In this document: positions 1 through 7,980 of the stretch, one piece after another
Layout of the letters: the number at the start of each line of letters is the position of its first letter
Position numbering within the stretch: position 1 is the stretch's first letter
Virus record (IMG/VR): IMGVR_UViG_3300017779_000196
Location: 1 to 21,457 of that record
Length of the DNA: 21,457 nt
DNA from: a virus
Direction: 5' to 3' (one strand)
Made by a program: the position numbers and the translations under genes
The notes under the pieces: generated by a model
Database searches by the model: none
Told to the model about the DNA's origin: nothing
The model's input: the letters and a program-made list of their open reading frames with translations, nothing else

Positions 1-504
1 ATGGTTTCAGGCACTGACTCGGAAACTTCTAAGTTCTGGACAATCTACAAGCATCCCAAAAATCTTGTATCAAGCATCACATCAGATGTCAAGTCTCTGA
101 GAAGAATCAAATTTGCTCTTGAGTTCAGAGAACCGTATTTTACATCAAATACCTTTGGTTCTGCATTTGAAGTTGGAACAGTTGTAACACAAAGAAATGA
201 AACAATTCAAACAGCGATTGGCACTGTGGTCGCAAGAGAAATCGTAAAAAATTCACCTCTTAGAGCATCCGGTCCTACCTTTGAACAAGTGCTTACAATT
301 GACGTTTTGAACGGTGAGTTTACCAATGAATTCACACCCGGAGGCACGCAAATTCCTGTGGTTCCCGAAGGTGCAGTAAATGATTTTAGACTCATCAAAG
401 GTAGCAATGGTATCAACTATCTCAGTGATGTGAGCATCACCACAGACATAGAAATGCAACACATAAATATTGAAGACTTCATTTCAAACATGGAAAATAA
501 CTAA
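1..504 (+). CDS. Unidentified structural (baseplate-region) protein, 5' end not certain
   Basis: An open frame runs from the first base of the window to a TAA at 502-504. It gives 167 residues if the ATG at base 1 is the start. No upstream sequence is visible, so this ATG may be an internal Met of a longer gene such as the C-terminal end of a gp6- or gp7-type wedge protein. The sequence looks soluble and beta-rich, with no membrane segment or signal peptide. It ends in an acidic stretch (HINIEDFISNMENN). The N-terminus (MVSGTDSETSKF) resembles that of the giant protein starting at 2434 (MTIGTNSETSAF), which slightly favours base 1 as a real start. I do not recognise the family. Its place just before gp8 suggests a baseplate role, but that rests on gene order alone. 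The frame is certainly coding: it joins gp8 with a 9-base gap and a stop codon inside gp8's ribosome binding site. Confidence 0.7.
   Translation: MVSGTDSETSKFWTIYKHPKNLVSSITSDVKSLRRIKFALEFREPYFTSNTFGSAFEVGTVVTQRNETIQTAIGTVVAREIVKNSPLRASGPTFEQVLTIDVLNGEFTNEFTPGGTQIPVVPEGAVNDFRLIKGSNGINYLSDVSITTDIEMQHINIEDFISNMENN
462..469 (+). promoter_or_regulatory. Late-promoter-like box before gp8
   Basis: CATAAATA matches the T4 late box TATAAATA at 7 of 8 positions, and fits the looser NATAAATA form reported, as I recall, for marine T4-like phages. It lies 45 bases before the gp8 ATG, inside the end of the upstream gene, a usable distance for a late promoter. Confidence 0.3.
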
Positions 505-508
505 GGAG
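502..508 (+). promoter_or_regulatory. Ribosome binding site of the gp8-like gene, overlapping a stop codon
   Basis: TAAGGAG includes the TAA stop of the upstream gene and lies 5 bases before the ATG at 514. The strong Shine-Dalgarno fixes the gp8 start. The same TAAGGAGCA arrangement recurs at 2422, suggesting translational coupling in this part of the operon. Confidence 0.8.
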
Positions 509-513
509 CAGGC

Positions 514-2424
514 ATGGCCGTAGTCACAATTGACAATCAATACAAAACTCATCTTGCAGAGACATTTGTAAATTCTTACGATCCCTTTCGTAGAAAGCAA
601 ATCTTTGCGGGATTTGGAAATGTTGTAGGTGACGCACAGTCAACAAGAACAGAATCAAACGACGGTGCAACTCGTCGAAATATTTTGTTTATGAAGTCGT
701 TTACGCAAAATGATGTGAGTCTCATGACCACGCGAATTGACTGGACAGAGGGAACCGTCTACGACCAATACGATCCCACTGTGGATATGAAAACAAAAAC
801 TTGGTATGTTTTCAATTCAACAAATAATAGTGTGTATGCCTGTGTGAAAAATGGAAATGGTTCATCCTCCACAATTATTCCAAACACAACTTCTCCAGAT
901 CCAGAAACCTTCTCAGACGGATATGAGTGGAGATATTTGTATACAATTAGCAGTGATAAACAAAAATTTGTAGACTCTTCATACATTCCTGTGGAAACCT
1001 TGCCTTATTATGCAAATCTCATTTCTGGTGCATACTCCGACACAGCAAAGCAGAATCAATACTTTTCTCAGTATAATGCAATCAATGATTCGAAAAATGG
1101 TCAGATCAGTAGAATTGATATCGCAACAACTGGAACAGCAGTCTACGGTAAGGTAGTAAAATCTACTCCTGACAGAACTCTTCTGTCCACAAGTTTGACC
1201 GGCTCTGTGCTGGGTGGTGGTGCAAGTTCAACGGATGATTACTACAACGGCTACGGGATTCGTTTTATTGACGGGAACGCAATCGGTCGAGTTGAAAAAA
1301 TTACTGATTATGTTGGTTTGAATAACGAAGTAGTTTATGGAGCCATGACCGGAGCGATTCCCTCAATTGGTGACAAGTACGAAATTGTTCCTTTAGTTGA
1401 AATTACTGGAGATGGCACAGGCTGTACCGCCTTTGCAGAAGTATCAACTACTTTTGTTCCAACTGGCGTGGTTCTTGCGTCTAGCGGATCAAACTATACA
1501 ACAGCCACCGCGACAATTACAACGACAAAAGATAGTGGTGATGTATTTACCTTTACTCCTCGCATCTTCGATTCCCTTGGTCAAGATCCAGTGAAAGAAC
1601 TTCTTCCTTCTGTGGTAAAACTTAGAGTTTTGATCGAAGGTAGTGAGTCAAATCAGGCGATGACAGGAAATGATTTCAATGAAATTATCTTTTGGGAAAA
1701 TCCTACGGTTGGTTTGAGTTACGATAGCAGCGGTTTGCTCGCAGGTCACGACAACTACCCATCCACCGTGGTTGATGTTGAGCCAACGAGTGGTGAACTT
1801 TCTGCATCTTTTGTAACAGATTATACAGATTCTTTTGTGTATGGTAAAACCTCAAAGTATTTTGGTGAAGTTTCAAATGCCGTGCGAAATAGTAACTCTG
1901 CCGGTTCGATTACAATAAAAAACTTGTATAGAAACTTTACTGATCAAGAAGTTTTGGAGCGACTTGCAACTGTCGGTAGTTCTCTCGCAGTCCAAAGTCA
2001 AAATATCAAACCAGTTCGAACAAGAGAACTTGACTCAACTTATACAATCTCAAAAACTTCATGGCGATGTACCCATGCAATTGGTATTGATTATGATGCA
2101 ACCGATGGACTTCCAGCCGTTGACACCAGTATCACGGGAGCGAGCGGTTCTGTGGGCATAATTAGTCAAGTCTTACAACACCCAACTGCACCTACTGGTG
2201 CTACACTTTTTGTGACTGATGTGACTAAATCGTCCGGAAGTGGAACTTTAGATTTTACAAGATCTGAGGTTATTACAACAAGCGTTGGCGGTGTTACTGT
2301 CAGTCAACTTACAGGTCCAGAACTTGATTTGCAATCTGGCGACTTGTTATACATAAAAGGTATCACGGCAGTAAATCGAAGAGATAGTTCTGACGATGCC
2401 ATTGAACTTGTTATCGATTTCTAA
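514..2424 (+). CDS. gp8: Baseplate wedge protein, T4 gp8-like
   Basis: Predicted baseplate wedge component; T4 gp8 is a dimeric wedge subunit that binds gp7, gp6 and gp10. The N-terminal third carries the features I associate with the gp8 family: an opening with FVNSYDPFRRKQIFAGFGN, then W-(x)-VFNSTNNSVYACVKNGNGSS at about residues 94-115, then a DGYEWRYLYTIS motif at about residues 134-145. The protein is 636 residues, about twice T4 gp8 (334). The extra length is mostly after residue 200. It is rich in Gly, Ser and Thr, includes a Gly-Thr-rich beta segment near residues 300-335, and ends in a GASGSVGIIS-type loop region. The enlarged form is in keeping with marine T4-like phages as I remember them. 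The start is set by TAAGGAG 5 bases upstream. The next gene follows after 9 bases with the same stop/Shine-Dalgarno design. The family call is firm for the N-terminal part; the role of the extension is unknown. Confidence 0.85.
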   Translation: MAVVTIDNQYKTHLAETFVNSYDPFRRKQIFAGFGNVVGDAQSTRTESNDGATRRNILFMKSFTQNDVSLMTTRIDWTEGTVYDQYDPTVDMKTKTWYVFNSTNNSVYACVKNGNGSSSTIIPNTTSPDPETFSDGYEWRYLYTISSDKQKFVDSSYIPVETLPYYANLISGAYSDTAKQNQYFSQYNAINDSKNGQISRIDIATTGTAVYGKVVKSTPDRTLLSTSLTGSVLGGGASSTDDYYNGYGIRFIDGNAIGRVEKITDYVGLNNEVVYGAMTGAIPSIGDKYEIVPLVEITGDGTGCTAFAEVSTTFVPTGVVLASSGSNYTTATATITTTKDSGDVFTFTPRIFDSLGQDPVKELLPSVVKLRVLIEGSESNQAMTGNDFNEIIFWENPTVGLSYDSSGLLAGHDNYPSTVVDVEPTSGELSASFVTDYTDSFVYGKTSKYFGEVSNAVRNSNSAGSITIKNLYRNFTDQEVLERLATVGSSLAVQSQNIKPVRTRELDSTYTISKTSWRCTHAIGIDYDATDGLPAVDTSITGASGSVGIISQVLQHPTAPTGATLFVTDVTKSSGSGTLDFTRSEVITTSVGGVTVSQLTGPELDLQSGDLLYIKGITAVNRRDSSDDAIELVIDF

Positions 2425-2428
2425 GGAG
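2422..2428 (+). promoter_or_regulatory. Ribosome binding site of the giant DUF4815-type gene, overlapping a stop codon
   Basis: TAAGGAG includes the gp8 stop codon and lies 5 bases before the ATG at 2434. It supports this start over later in-frame Met codons, the next of which is at about residue 17 inside the conserved N-terminal region. Confidence 0.8.
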
Positions 2429-2433
2429 CAAAA

Positions 2434-5400
2434 ATGACGATTGGAACGAATTCTGAAACCAGTGCCTTTGACCCATCAATCATGGGGAGATCTCCTTTTT
2501 ATGATGATTATACCCCTGCTAAGAAATTCTTGAAGGTTCTCTTCAAGCCGGGTGTTCCATTGCAGGCAAGAGAACTTTCCCAAGCACAAAGTATTCTTCA
2601 AAATCAAATTGAAAGATTTGGAAAGCATATTTTTGAAAATGGCTCTGTTGTCTTGGGCGGTGAAGTATCGGTTTCAAAAACAAATTTTATTCGTCTTGAC
2701 AATAGTAATGTTCTGTCCTCCACGGCTTTGAAAGAGATCGTGGGTCAGAGAGTTACCGATGGTACTTCAACAATCGCCACGGTCGTTGGTGCATTTGATC
2801 AAGGCAGAGATGCCGATGGTCTTTCACAAGATCCGCATCAGGTTCTTTTCTTCAATTACAATACGAGCGGACAGTTTGATACAGGTACTCTGTCCACAAC
2901 TGGAGACGGTAATCTTGGTCTTACTGCTGGGATTGCATCCGGTAGCGTTACCGCTGGTATTACTGGTACGGCAACAAACTTTGTCACGGTTTCTGATGGT
3001 ATCTACTTTCTCGATGGGTATTTTGCACTCAACGATAGACAAGAGACTGCTGCGTATTCCACCACAGGTGGGTATAGAGACTTTTCAAACCCGTCAACCT
3101 CTGTTGGTTTCAATGTTGTAAAAACCACAGTAAACTCTGTCCAAGATCCAAGTCTAAATGATCCTGCATTTGGTTTCAATAATTACAATTCTCCCGGCTC
3201 TGATAGATTCAAGATTGAACCCACTCTTGCACAGATTGGAATTACTGGATCTCTTGTTGATCCCGGTGGATTTGTTATCGACGGGGCAACCAATGATTAT
3301 ATTGAACTTGTTCGTGTTGTCAACGGAACCACAACAAAAAAGGTTCGAGTCGCCGACTACGCTGAGTTGGAAAAAACTCTTGCCCAAAGAACTTTTGACG
3401 AATCCGGAAACTATACCGTCAATCCATTCACTCTCACTTTTGATGAATATGAAAATGTTTTTTCAGGAACAGACGAAACCAAGTTTGCAGGTGTGCTTTC
3501 TCCCGGCAAAGCGTATGTAAATGGTTATGTTTATGAAACAATTGCACCTTCTAACTTGTCAGTCAATAAGGCAAGAACAACAACCACAGTAAGTCGTGAA
3601 ACTGTTGATACACCAGAAGGTTCATTCTTCACAATTTCTAACGCCAATAATGTTAGATTCCACTCGGTGAATCAATCACAAACTATTGAGGGCGGCAAAC
3701 CGCTTTCAATTTTTGATGCTGACAAAGTATTCATCGGAACAATGAATCTCCGAACGGTGCGTCAAGAATCAACTAATACTTTCAAATTTTTCTTTTTCAA
3801 TCTTCGTCTGAACGCAGGCAAGGTTCTTGAAGACATTAGATTTGTTCAAGACACTGACATTGATAATCTTGAAAGTCCAACAAACACCACATGGTCAGAA
3901 ACAAACTTTGGTGCGACTCTTCCCACGGTAGATGTTTTCAAATCATTTACCAACAACAGACAAATTTTCTCTGTTCCACAAGGAAGTGCAGTCAATGATA
4001 TCAATGGTGCTGATTTTGACTCGACGTTTACCGTTGTAAAAACTTTCTCCGGAACCGCAGACTCTAATGGTGATGTTACTTTCAGTGGCGGTGGTAACAA
4101 TGATTTCTTTGAAAGTAATCTTCTTGTTATGGCTGCCACGGGTGGAGATCCTGCAACTGTTGTAGATGTGGATTTGAGCAGCATAACAAATCCTAATAAT
4201 GAAACAGGTCAAATTACTCTTTCTTGTGGTGCAACAAATTATGGAAGTAGGGTTGTTGCAACTCTGCCGATGCGTTATCAAAATACTCCGACCAATCAAA
4301 ATATTCGGTCAAAGACTTTGGTAAGAAACACAATTATCAATGGAGTTACCCTTGTAAATGGTGTTGGCACACTTTCTACTCCCGATGTCACTGAACTTAT
4401 TTCAGTCACGCAAAACGGAGTTGACATCACCGATAAGTTTACATTAGACAATGGACAGAAGATTGATCGCTATGATTTCTCTTCTATTGTTCTGAAGCAA
4501 GGTGAGTCTGTTGACACCACTACGAATTCTCTCAGTGTCACTGCACACAAGTACACTCACTCTTATGGTTTTGGTGGTCCTTTCACAAGACAAAGTTACA
4601 TCGAATCTGGCTTGACCTCTGGTATTGAATTCTCTCCGATCTTCAATGATCCTGAAACTGGTGAGTCGGTTCGGTTGTTCAATGCACTTGACTATAGACC
4701 AATTCGTGTAAATGTTGCTGGTAACTATGCCTATGGAACAGACGGTGTTTCTTTTGACAATGCAACAGTTCCTAACTTTGATCTTGCCCAGACACCATTT
4801 GTTTCTTTCGAAACCTTTACCCCAAGAATTGATAGTGTCGTTCTCGGATCTGATCGTGTTCTTCGCGTCATTGAGGGGACATCTGATCTTACTCCAACTC
4901 GTCCAACCATCGCCGAAGACGATATGGAATTGTATCGACTCAATGTTCCTGCCTACACATTCAACATTGATGATGTAAATGTTCAGTATTCAAATAATCA
5001 AAGATTTACAATGACAGACATTGGCAATATTGAAGATGCCGTGTTTGCCGATACCGAATTCAATTATAGATCCAACCTAGAGGCTCGGGCCCTCGCAAGT
5101 GCCTTGGGTCTTTTCCCCGGAGCAGAAGGTTTCGATGAGGGTATCTTTGTAGATGACTTGATTGGACATGGTAATGCAGATGTCACCAAGACCCAGCATA
5201 ATGTTGCAATTGATCCAGTGTCGAATACCCTGAAAGCACCATTTACAACTCTTGCTCCAAGTGTCACAAACGATGCCGGATTCCTGTTTACCAGATTTAG
5301 TAACGCTTATGGTGATCTCTACACATCAACTGGTCCTGTCGATGAAGCAGTGACCTTTGCATCTGGTCTTGATCCTGCAACCACACTCAATGTCAATAAC

Positions 5401-7968
5401 TTTGCAGTCGCGGATTATCTTGGCACAGTCAAACTCAATCCTTTGTGTGATCGTTACTGGAGTGAAACTAAAGCAGCAAAGGTTATTGTAAATACCTCTG
5501 GCGAAAACAACGCATGGAAAAAAGGTATCTCTGCACCTGATGGTGTAAGTGGTAAAAAGTTTGGATTTGGTACTCAATGGAAGGACTGGGAATCAATTTG
5601 GTTTGGTCGCACAATTGAGAACGAATCTGAAAATGATCAGTCTGATCCAGATAATATCAAATACCGTTCTTCTATTAGATCAAATTTTGTAAGAAGAGTT
5701 CTTTCAAATAAAATTACAAAAGAAATTGGTGGAAAGATTGTTGACCTTTCGGTTGTTCCATACATGCGTGCAACCACCATCAAGGCAACCGTCGAAGGCT
5801 TGCGACCAAACTCAACAGTTTACGCATACTTTGATGGTAAGGCGATTGGAAATACTGGAAGCGGATACTCTGTTGGATCAACTGGTTCTGCTGGTGTGGT
5901 TGAACTTGATATTCCAGCCGACACATATTTGACTGGTGAAAAGATTGTTCGATTTATCGATAATGCTGATAACGATCTAAACCTTGCAACCACATCTGCC
6001 GACTCGACTTTCTATGCAACTGGATCATTCGAAACAAATGAAGAAGGCGTAAATTCTTTCCGACCGTTGATTCGAAGAAGGGACTCCGCTAGTAGTGATT
6101 CCATTCTGAACGCAAACTATCTTGATCTCGTCGGTACAAACTCTGCATCCGTAGTCAACTCTCTAAACCCACTTGCTCAGACATTCACAGTGGATCAAAA
6201 TGATTTCCCTGATGGCATGTTCTTGAGTAGACTAAATGTTTTGTTTGCCACAAAACCCGACAACGACGGCGGTGTGATTCGTTGTGAGATTAGACCTGTT
6301 GATACCTTTGGATATCCAAAGAGAAATTATGTCATGCCTTGTTCAGAATCATACAAAACTCCAAGTCAGGTGAAAGTCTACGCTGAGGGTGATGACATTA
6401 GTGCAAAACAAACAACTTTTGATTTCAGAAGCGGTGGAGATGCAGGACCAGTATACTTGTCCCCCGGTACTTACGCAGTTTGCTTCCTCAGTAATGATCC
6501 AAACTATTCAATCTGGTCAAACGACACCACATCGACGAAGCCACTGAATTTTGATTCGGTATTTATTCCATCCAACAATGGACAGGTCACTCGCTATGGC
6601 GAATCCTATCTTGCTCTTGAAATGTCTCGACTTGCCTTTGATGACACCCAAGAAACAAATGTTAGATTTTCCTATCTTGGAGGAACCCTTGGTAATGCTC
6701 ATAACGCAAATTATCTTTCCACTGCGAAGCAATTGATTTCTAATAGTCCCCTTCAAGTGAATTATGATGGTACTGGCAGAATTCCTGTCAATGCCACAAA
6801 TCTTATTAGTCCTTTGAATTCAAATTCGTTGACCAACTTTACCGTTTTCTGGAATGCGACTGATAGATCCTCAAATGTGGTTGACGTTGCTCAAACACAA
6901 CCATTGTTTATCAACTCTAAGATTGAGCCTGTCGATGCTACTGAACTAACACTACAGACTCTCGCAAATGACAATCTTGCATCTGCAACCGCAAGATATT
7001 ATACAAAGATTGTTTCTGTTACAAAACCTGCGGCAAATATTTCTGTGAAATTGGATGCAAAACTTCCGCCTGCGACTAGAGTATATGTTTTTGGTAAATT
7101 CAAGGGAACTGATACCACAGGATCTATCGAGGATCAGCCATATGTTCGACTCACTGCCGTATCTGAACTTTCTTCGGATCAGGCTGTGGGAGAAGTTGAA
7201 ACTGTTACGAACAACTACAGTGCCCCCGTGTCAAGCGGCAGTGCAATCTCCGATACCGGATTATTTACTGAATACAAGTTGAAAATTATCTTGTCAAATA
7301 CGGGAGCCAATAAGAGACTTCCGGAAATATCTGGAATTTCTGCGGTTCCTTTGGGAAGAAAAAATCAAGCACAGTTTTTCCAGACTATTACACCATCGGG
7401 TTCTGTCTTGCCATATGCAGGAAAATTTGATCCACCTGAAGGATTCTTGCTCTGCGATGGTCAGACATATCAAAAAGATGATTTTTTACAACTTTATGAA
7501 GTTCTTGGTGGAGTAGATAATCCATACAACACTGACGCAAGTATTGATACCGCAACACAATTCCAAGTTCCCGACATGCAGGGAAGAGTGCCAGTTGGTT
7601 CAGGAACTTCGTTAGCGGTTACTCGGACTTTTGGAGACACTGGCGGTTCACCAAAACTCCAAGGTCACAGACACCACTTGCTCTCTTCTGGCGGTGGAGG
7701 TAACCTTTCCGAGGGCAGAAGTTTCGCTGAGGCAAGTAACACCGACAAAAACAGAAGTATTGCTCCGGGTATTTCTGAAGGGTCGGCTGCTACAGCAAAT
7801 GATAAGTACAAACTCGGAACTGCTCTTGATGTAACTCTGCAAAAGGAGGCCGCGTTTGCAATATCCAGTAATCCAATTGACAACACGGACTACACCCCAA
7901 ATTCCGATGAAACTCTCACTGAACAAATGCCACCGTTTGTAGTAACAAGATATATAATAAAGATCTAA
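2434..7968 (+). CDS. Giant virion protein: DUF4815/gp10-like body with C-terminal tail-collar domain
   Basis: An 1844-residue structural protein, probably of the baseplate periphery or short-fibre assembly. Residues about 12-72 (FDPSIMGRSPFYDDYTPAKK, then VPLQARELSQAQSIL) match the DUF4815 N-terminus found in marine T4-like phage virion proteins. Further family-type blocks follow: RFTMTDIGNIEDAVF near residue 856, GIFVDDLIGHGNADVTK near 903, WKDWESIWFG near 1050, IVDLSVVPYMRATTIKATVE near 1102, and LNPLAQTFTV near 1244. Residues about 1655-1720 form a phage tail-collar domain (PPEGFLLCDGQTY, then FQVPDMQGRVPVGSG). A GHRHH histidine cluster follows near 1744, reminiscent of the metal-binding histidines of T4 gp12. 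T4 makes gp10 and gp12 separately, so this looks like a natural fusion of both roles. The fusion is visible in one uninterrupted frame. Its precise function and receptor role are inference. Confidence 0.85.
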   Translation: MTIGTNSETSAFDPSIMGRSPFYDDYTPAKKFLKVLFKPGVPLQARELSQAQSILQNQIERFGKHIFENGSVVLGGEVSVSKTNFIRLDNSNVLSSTALKEIVGQRVTDGTSTIATVVGAFDQGRDADGLSQDPHQVLFFNYNTSGQFDTGTLSTTGDGNLGLTAGIASGSVTAGITGTATNFVTVSDGIYFLDGYFALNDRQETAAYSTTGGYRDFSNPSTSVGFNVVKTTVNSVQDPSLNDPAFGFNNYNSPGSDRFKIEPTLAQIGITGSLVDPGGFVIDGATNDYIELVRVVNGTTTKKVRVADYAELEKTLAQRTFDESGNYTVNPFTLTFDEYENVFSGTDETKFAGVLSPGKAYVNGYVYETIAPSNLSVNKARTTTTVSRETVDTPEGSFFTISNANNVRFHSVNQSQTIEGGKPLSIFDADKVFIGTMNLRTVRQESTNTFKFFFFNLRLNAGKVLEDIRFVQDTDIDNLESPTNTTWSETNFGATLPTVDVFKSFTNNRQIFSVPQGSAVNDINGADFDSTFTVVKTFSGTADSNGDVTFSGGGNNDFFESNLLVMAATGGDPATVVDVDLSSITNPNNETGQITLSCGATNYGSRVVATLPMRYQNTPTNQNIRSKTLVRNTIINGVTLVNGVGTLSTPDVTELISVTQNGVDITDKFTLDNGQKIDRYDFSSIVLKQGESVDTTTNSLSVTAHKYTHSYGFGGPFTRQSYIESGLTSGIEFSPIFNDPETGESVRLFNALDYRPIRVNVAGNYAYGTDGVSFDNATVPNFDLAQTPFVSFETFTPRIDSVVLGSDRVLRVIEGTSDLTPTRPTIAEDDMELYRLNVPAYTFNIDDVNVQYSNNQRFTMTDIGNIEDAVFADTEFNYRSNLEARALASALGLFPGAEGFDEGIFVDDLIGHGNADVTKTQHNVAIDPVSNTLKAPFTTLAPSVTNDAGFLFTRFSNAYGDLYTSTGPVDEAVTFASGLDPATTLNVNNFAVADYLGTVKLNPLCDRYWSETKAAKVIVNTSGENNAWKKGISAPDGVSGKKFGFGTQWKDWESIWFGRTIENESENDQSDPDNIKYRSSIRSNFVRRVLSNKITKEIGGKIVDLSVVPYMRATTIKATVEGLRPNSTVYAYFDGKAIGNTGSGYSVGSTGSAGVVELDIPADTYLTGEKIVRFIDNADNDLNLATTSADSTFYATGSFETNEEGVNSFRPLIRRRDSASSDSILNANYLDLVGTNSASVVNSLNPLAQTFTVDQNDFPDGMFLSRLNVLFATKPDNDGGVIRCEIRPVDTFGYPKRNYVMPCSESYKTPSQVKVYAEGDDISAKQTTFDFRSGGDAGPVYLSPGTYAVCFLSNDPNYSIWSNDTTSTKPLNFDSVFIPSNNGQVTRYGESYLALEMSRLAFDDTQETNVRFSYLGGTLGNAHNANYLSTAKQLISNSPLQVNYDGTGRIPVNATNLISPLNSNSLTNFTVFWNATDRSSNVVDVAQTQPLFINSKIEPVDATELTLQTLANDNLASATARYYTKIVSVTKPAANISVKLDAKLPPATRVYVFGKFKGTDTTGSIEDQPYVRLTAVSELSSDQAVGEVETVTNNYSAPVSSGSAISDTGLFTEYKLKIILSNTGANKRLPEISGISAVPLGRKNQAQFFQTITPSGSVLPYAGKFDPPEGFLLCDGQTYQKDDFLQLYEVLGGVDNPYNTDASIDTATQFQVPDMQGRVPVGSGTSLAVTRTFGDTGGSPKLQGHRHHLLSSGGGGNLSEGRSFAEASNTDKNRSIAPGISEGSAATANDKYKLGTALDVTLQKEAAFAISSNPIDNTDYTPNSDETLTEQMPPFVVTRYIIKI

Positions 7969-7980
7969 TAGGAAAAGTCA

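Noticed and set aside
3943-4299. Antisense frame of 118 codons within the giant virion protein
   Set aside because: Shadow of the real coding frame; Cys/Ile/Arg-rich with no recognisable motif or start signal.
7479-7495. T-TTT-TTA slippery heptamer in the collar-domain region
   Set aside because: The -1 frame terminates within a few codons and no downstream stimulatory structure is evident.
7953-7960. TATAATAA as a promoter for the 7981 gene
   Set aside because: Only 6 of 8 late-box positions match, and the bases are needed to code the end of the giant protein (RYIIKI).
7381-7968. Separate gp12-like short tail fibre gene for the collar domain
   Set aside because: The reading frame is continuous with the DUF4815-type body from 2434, with no ribosome binding site or clear start at the domain boundary.
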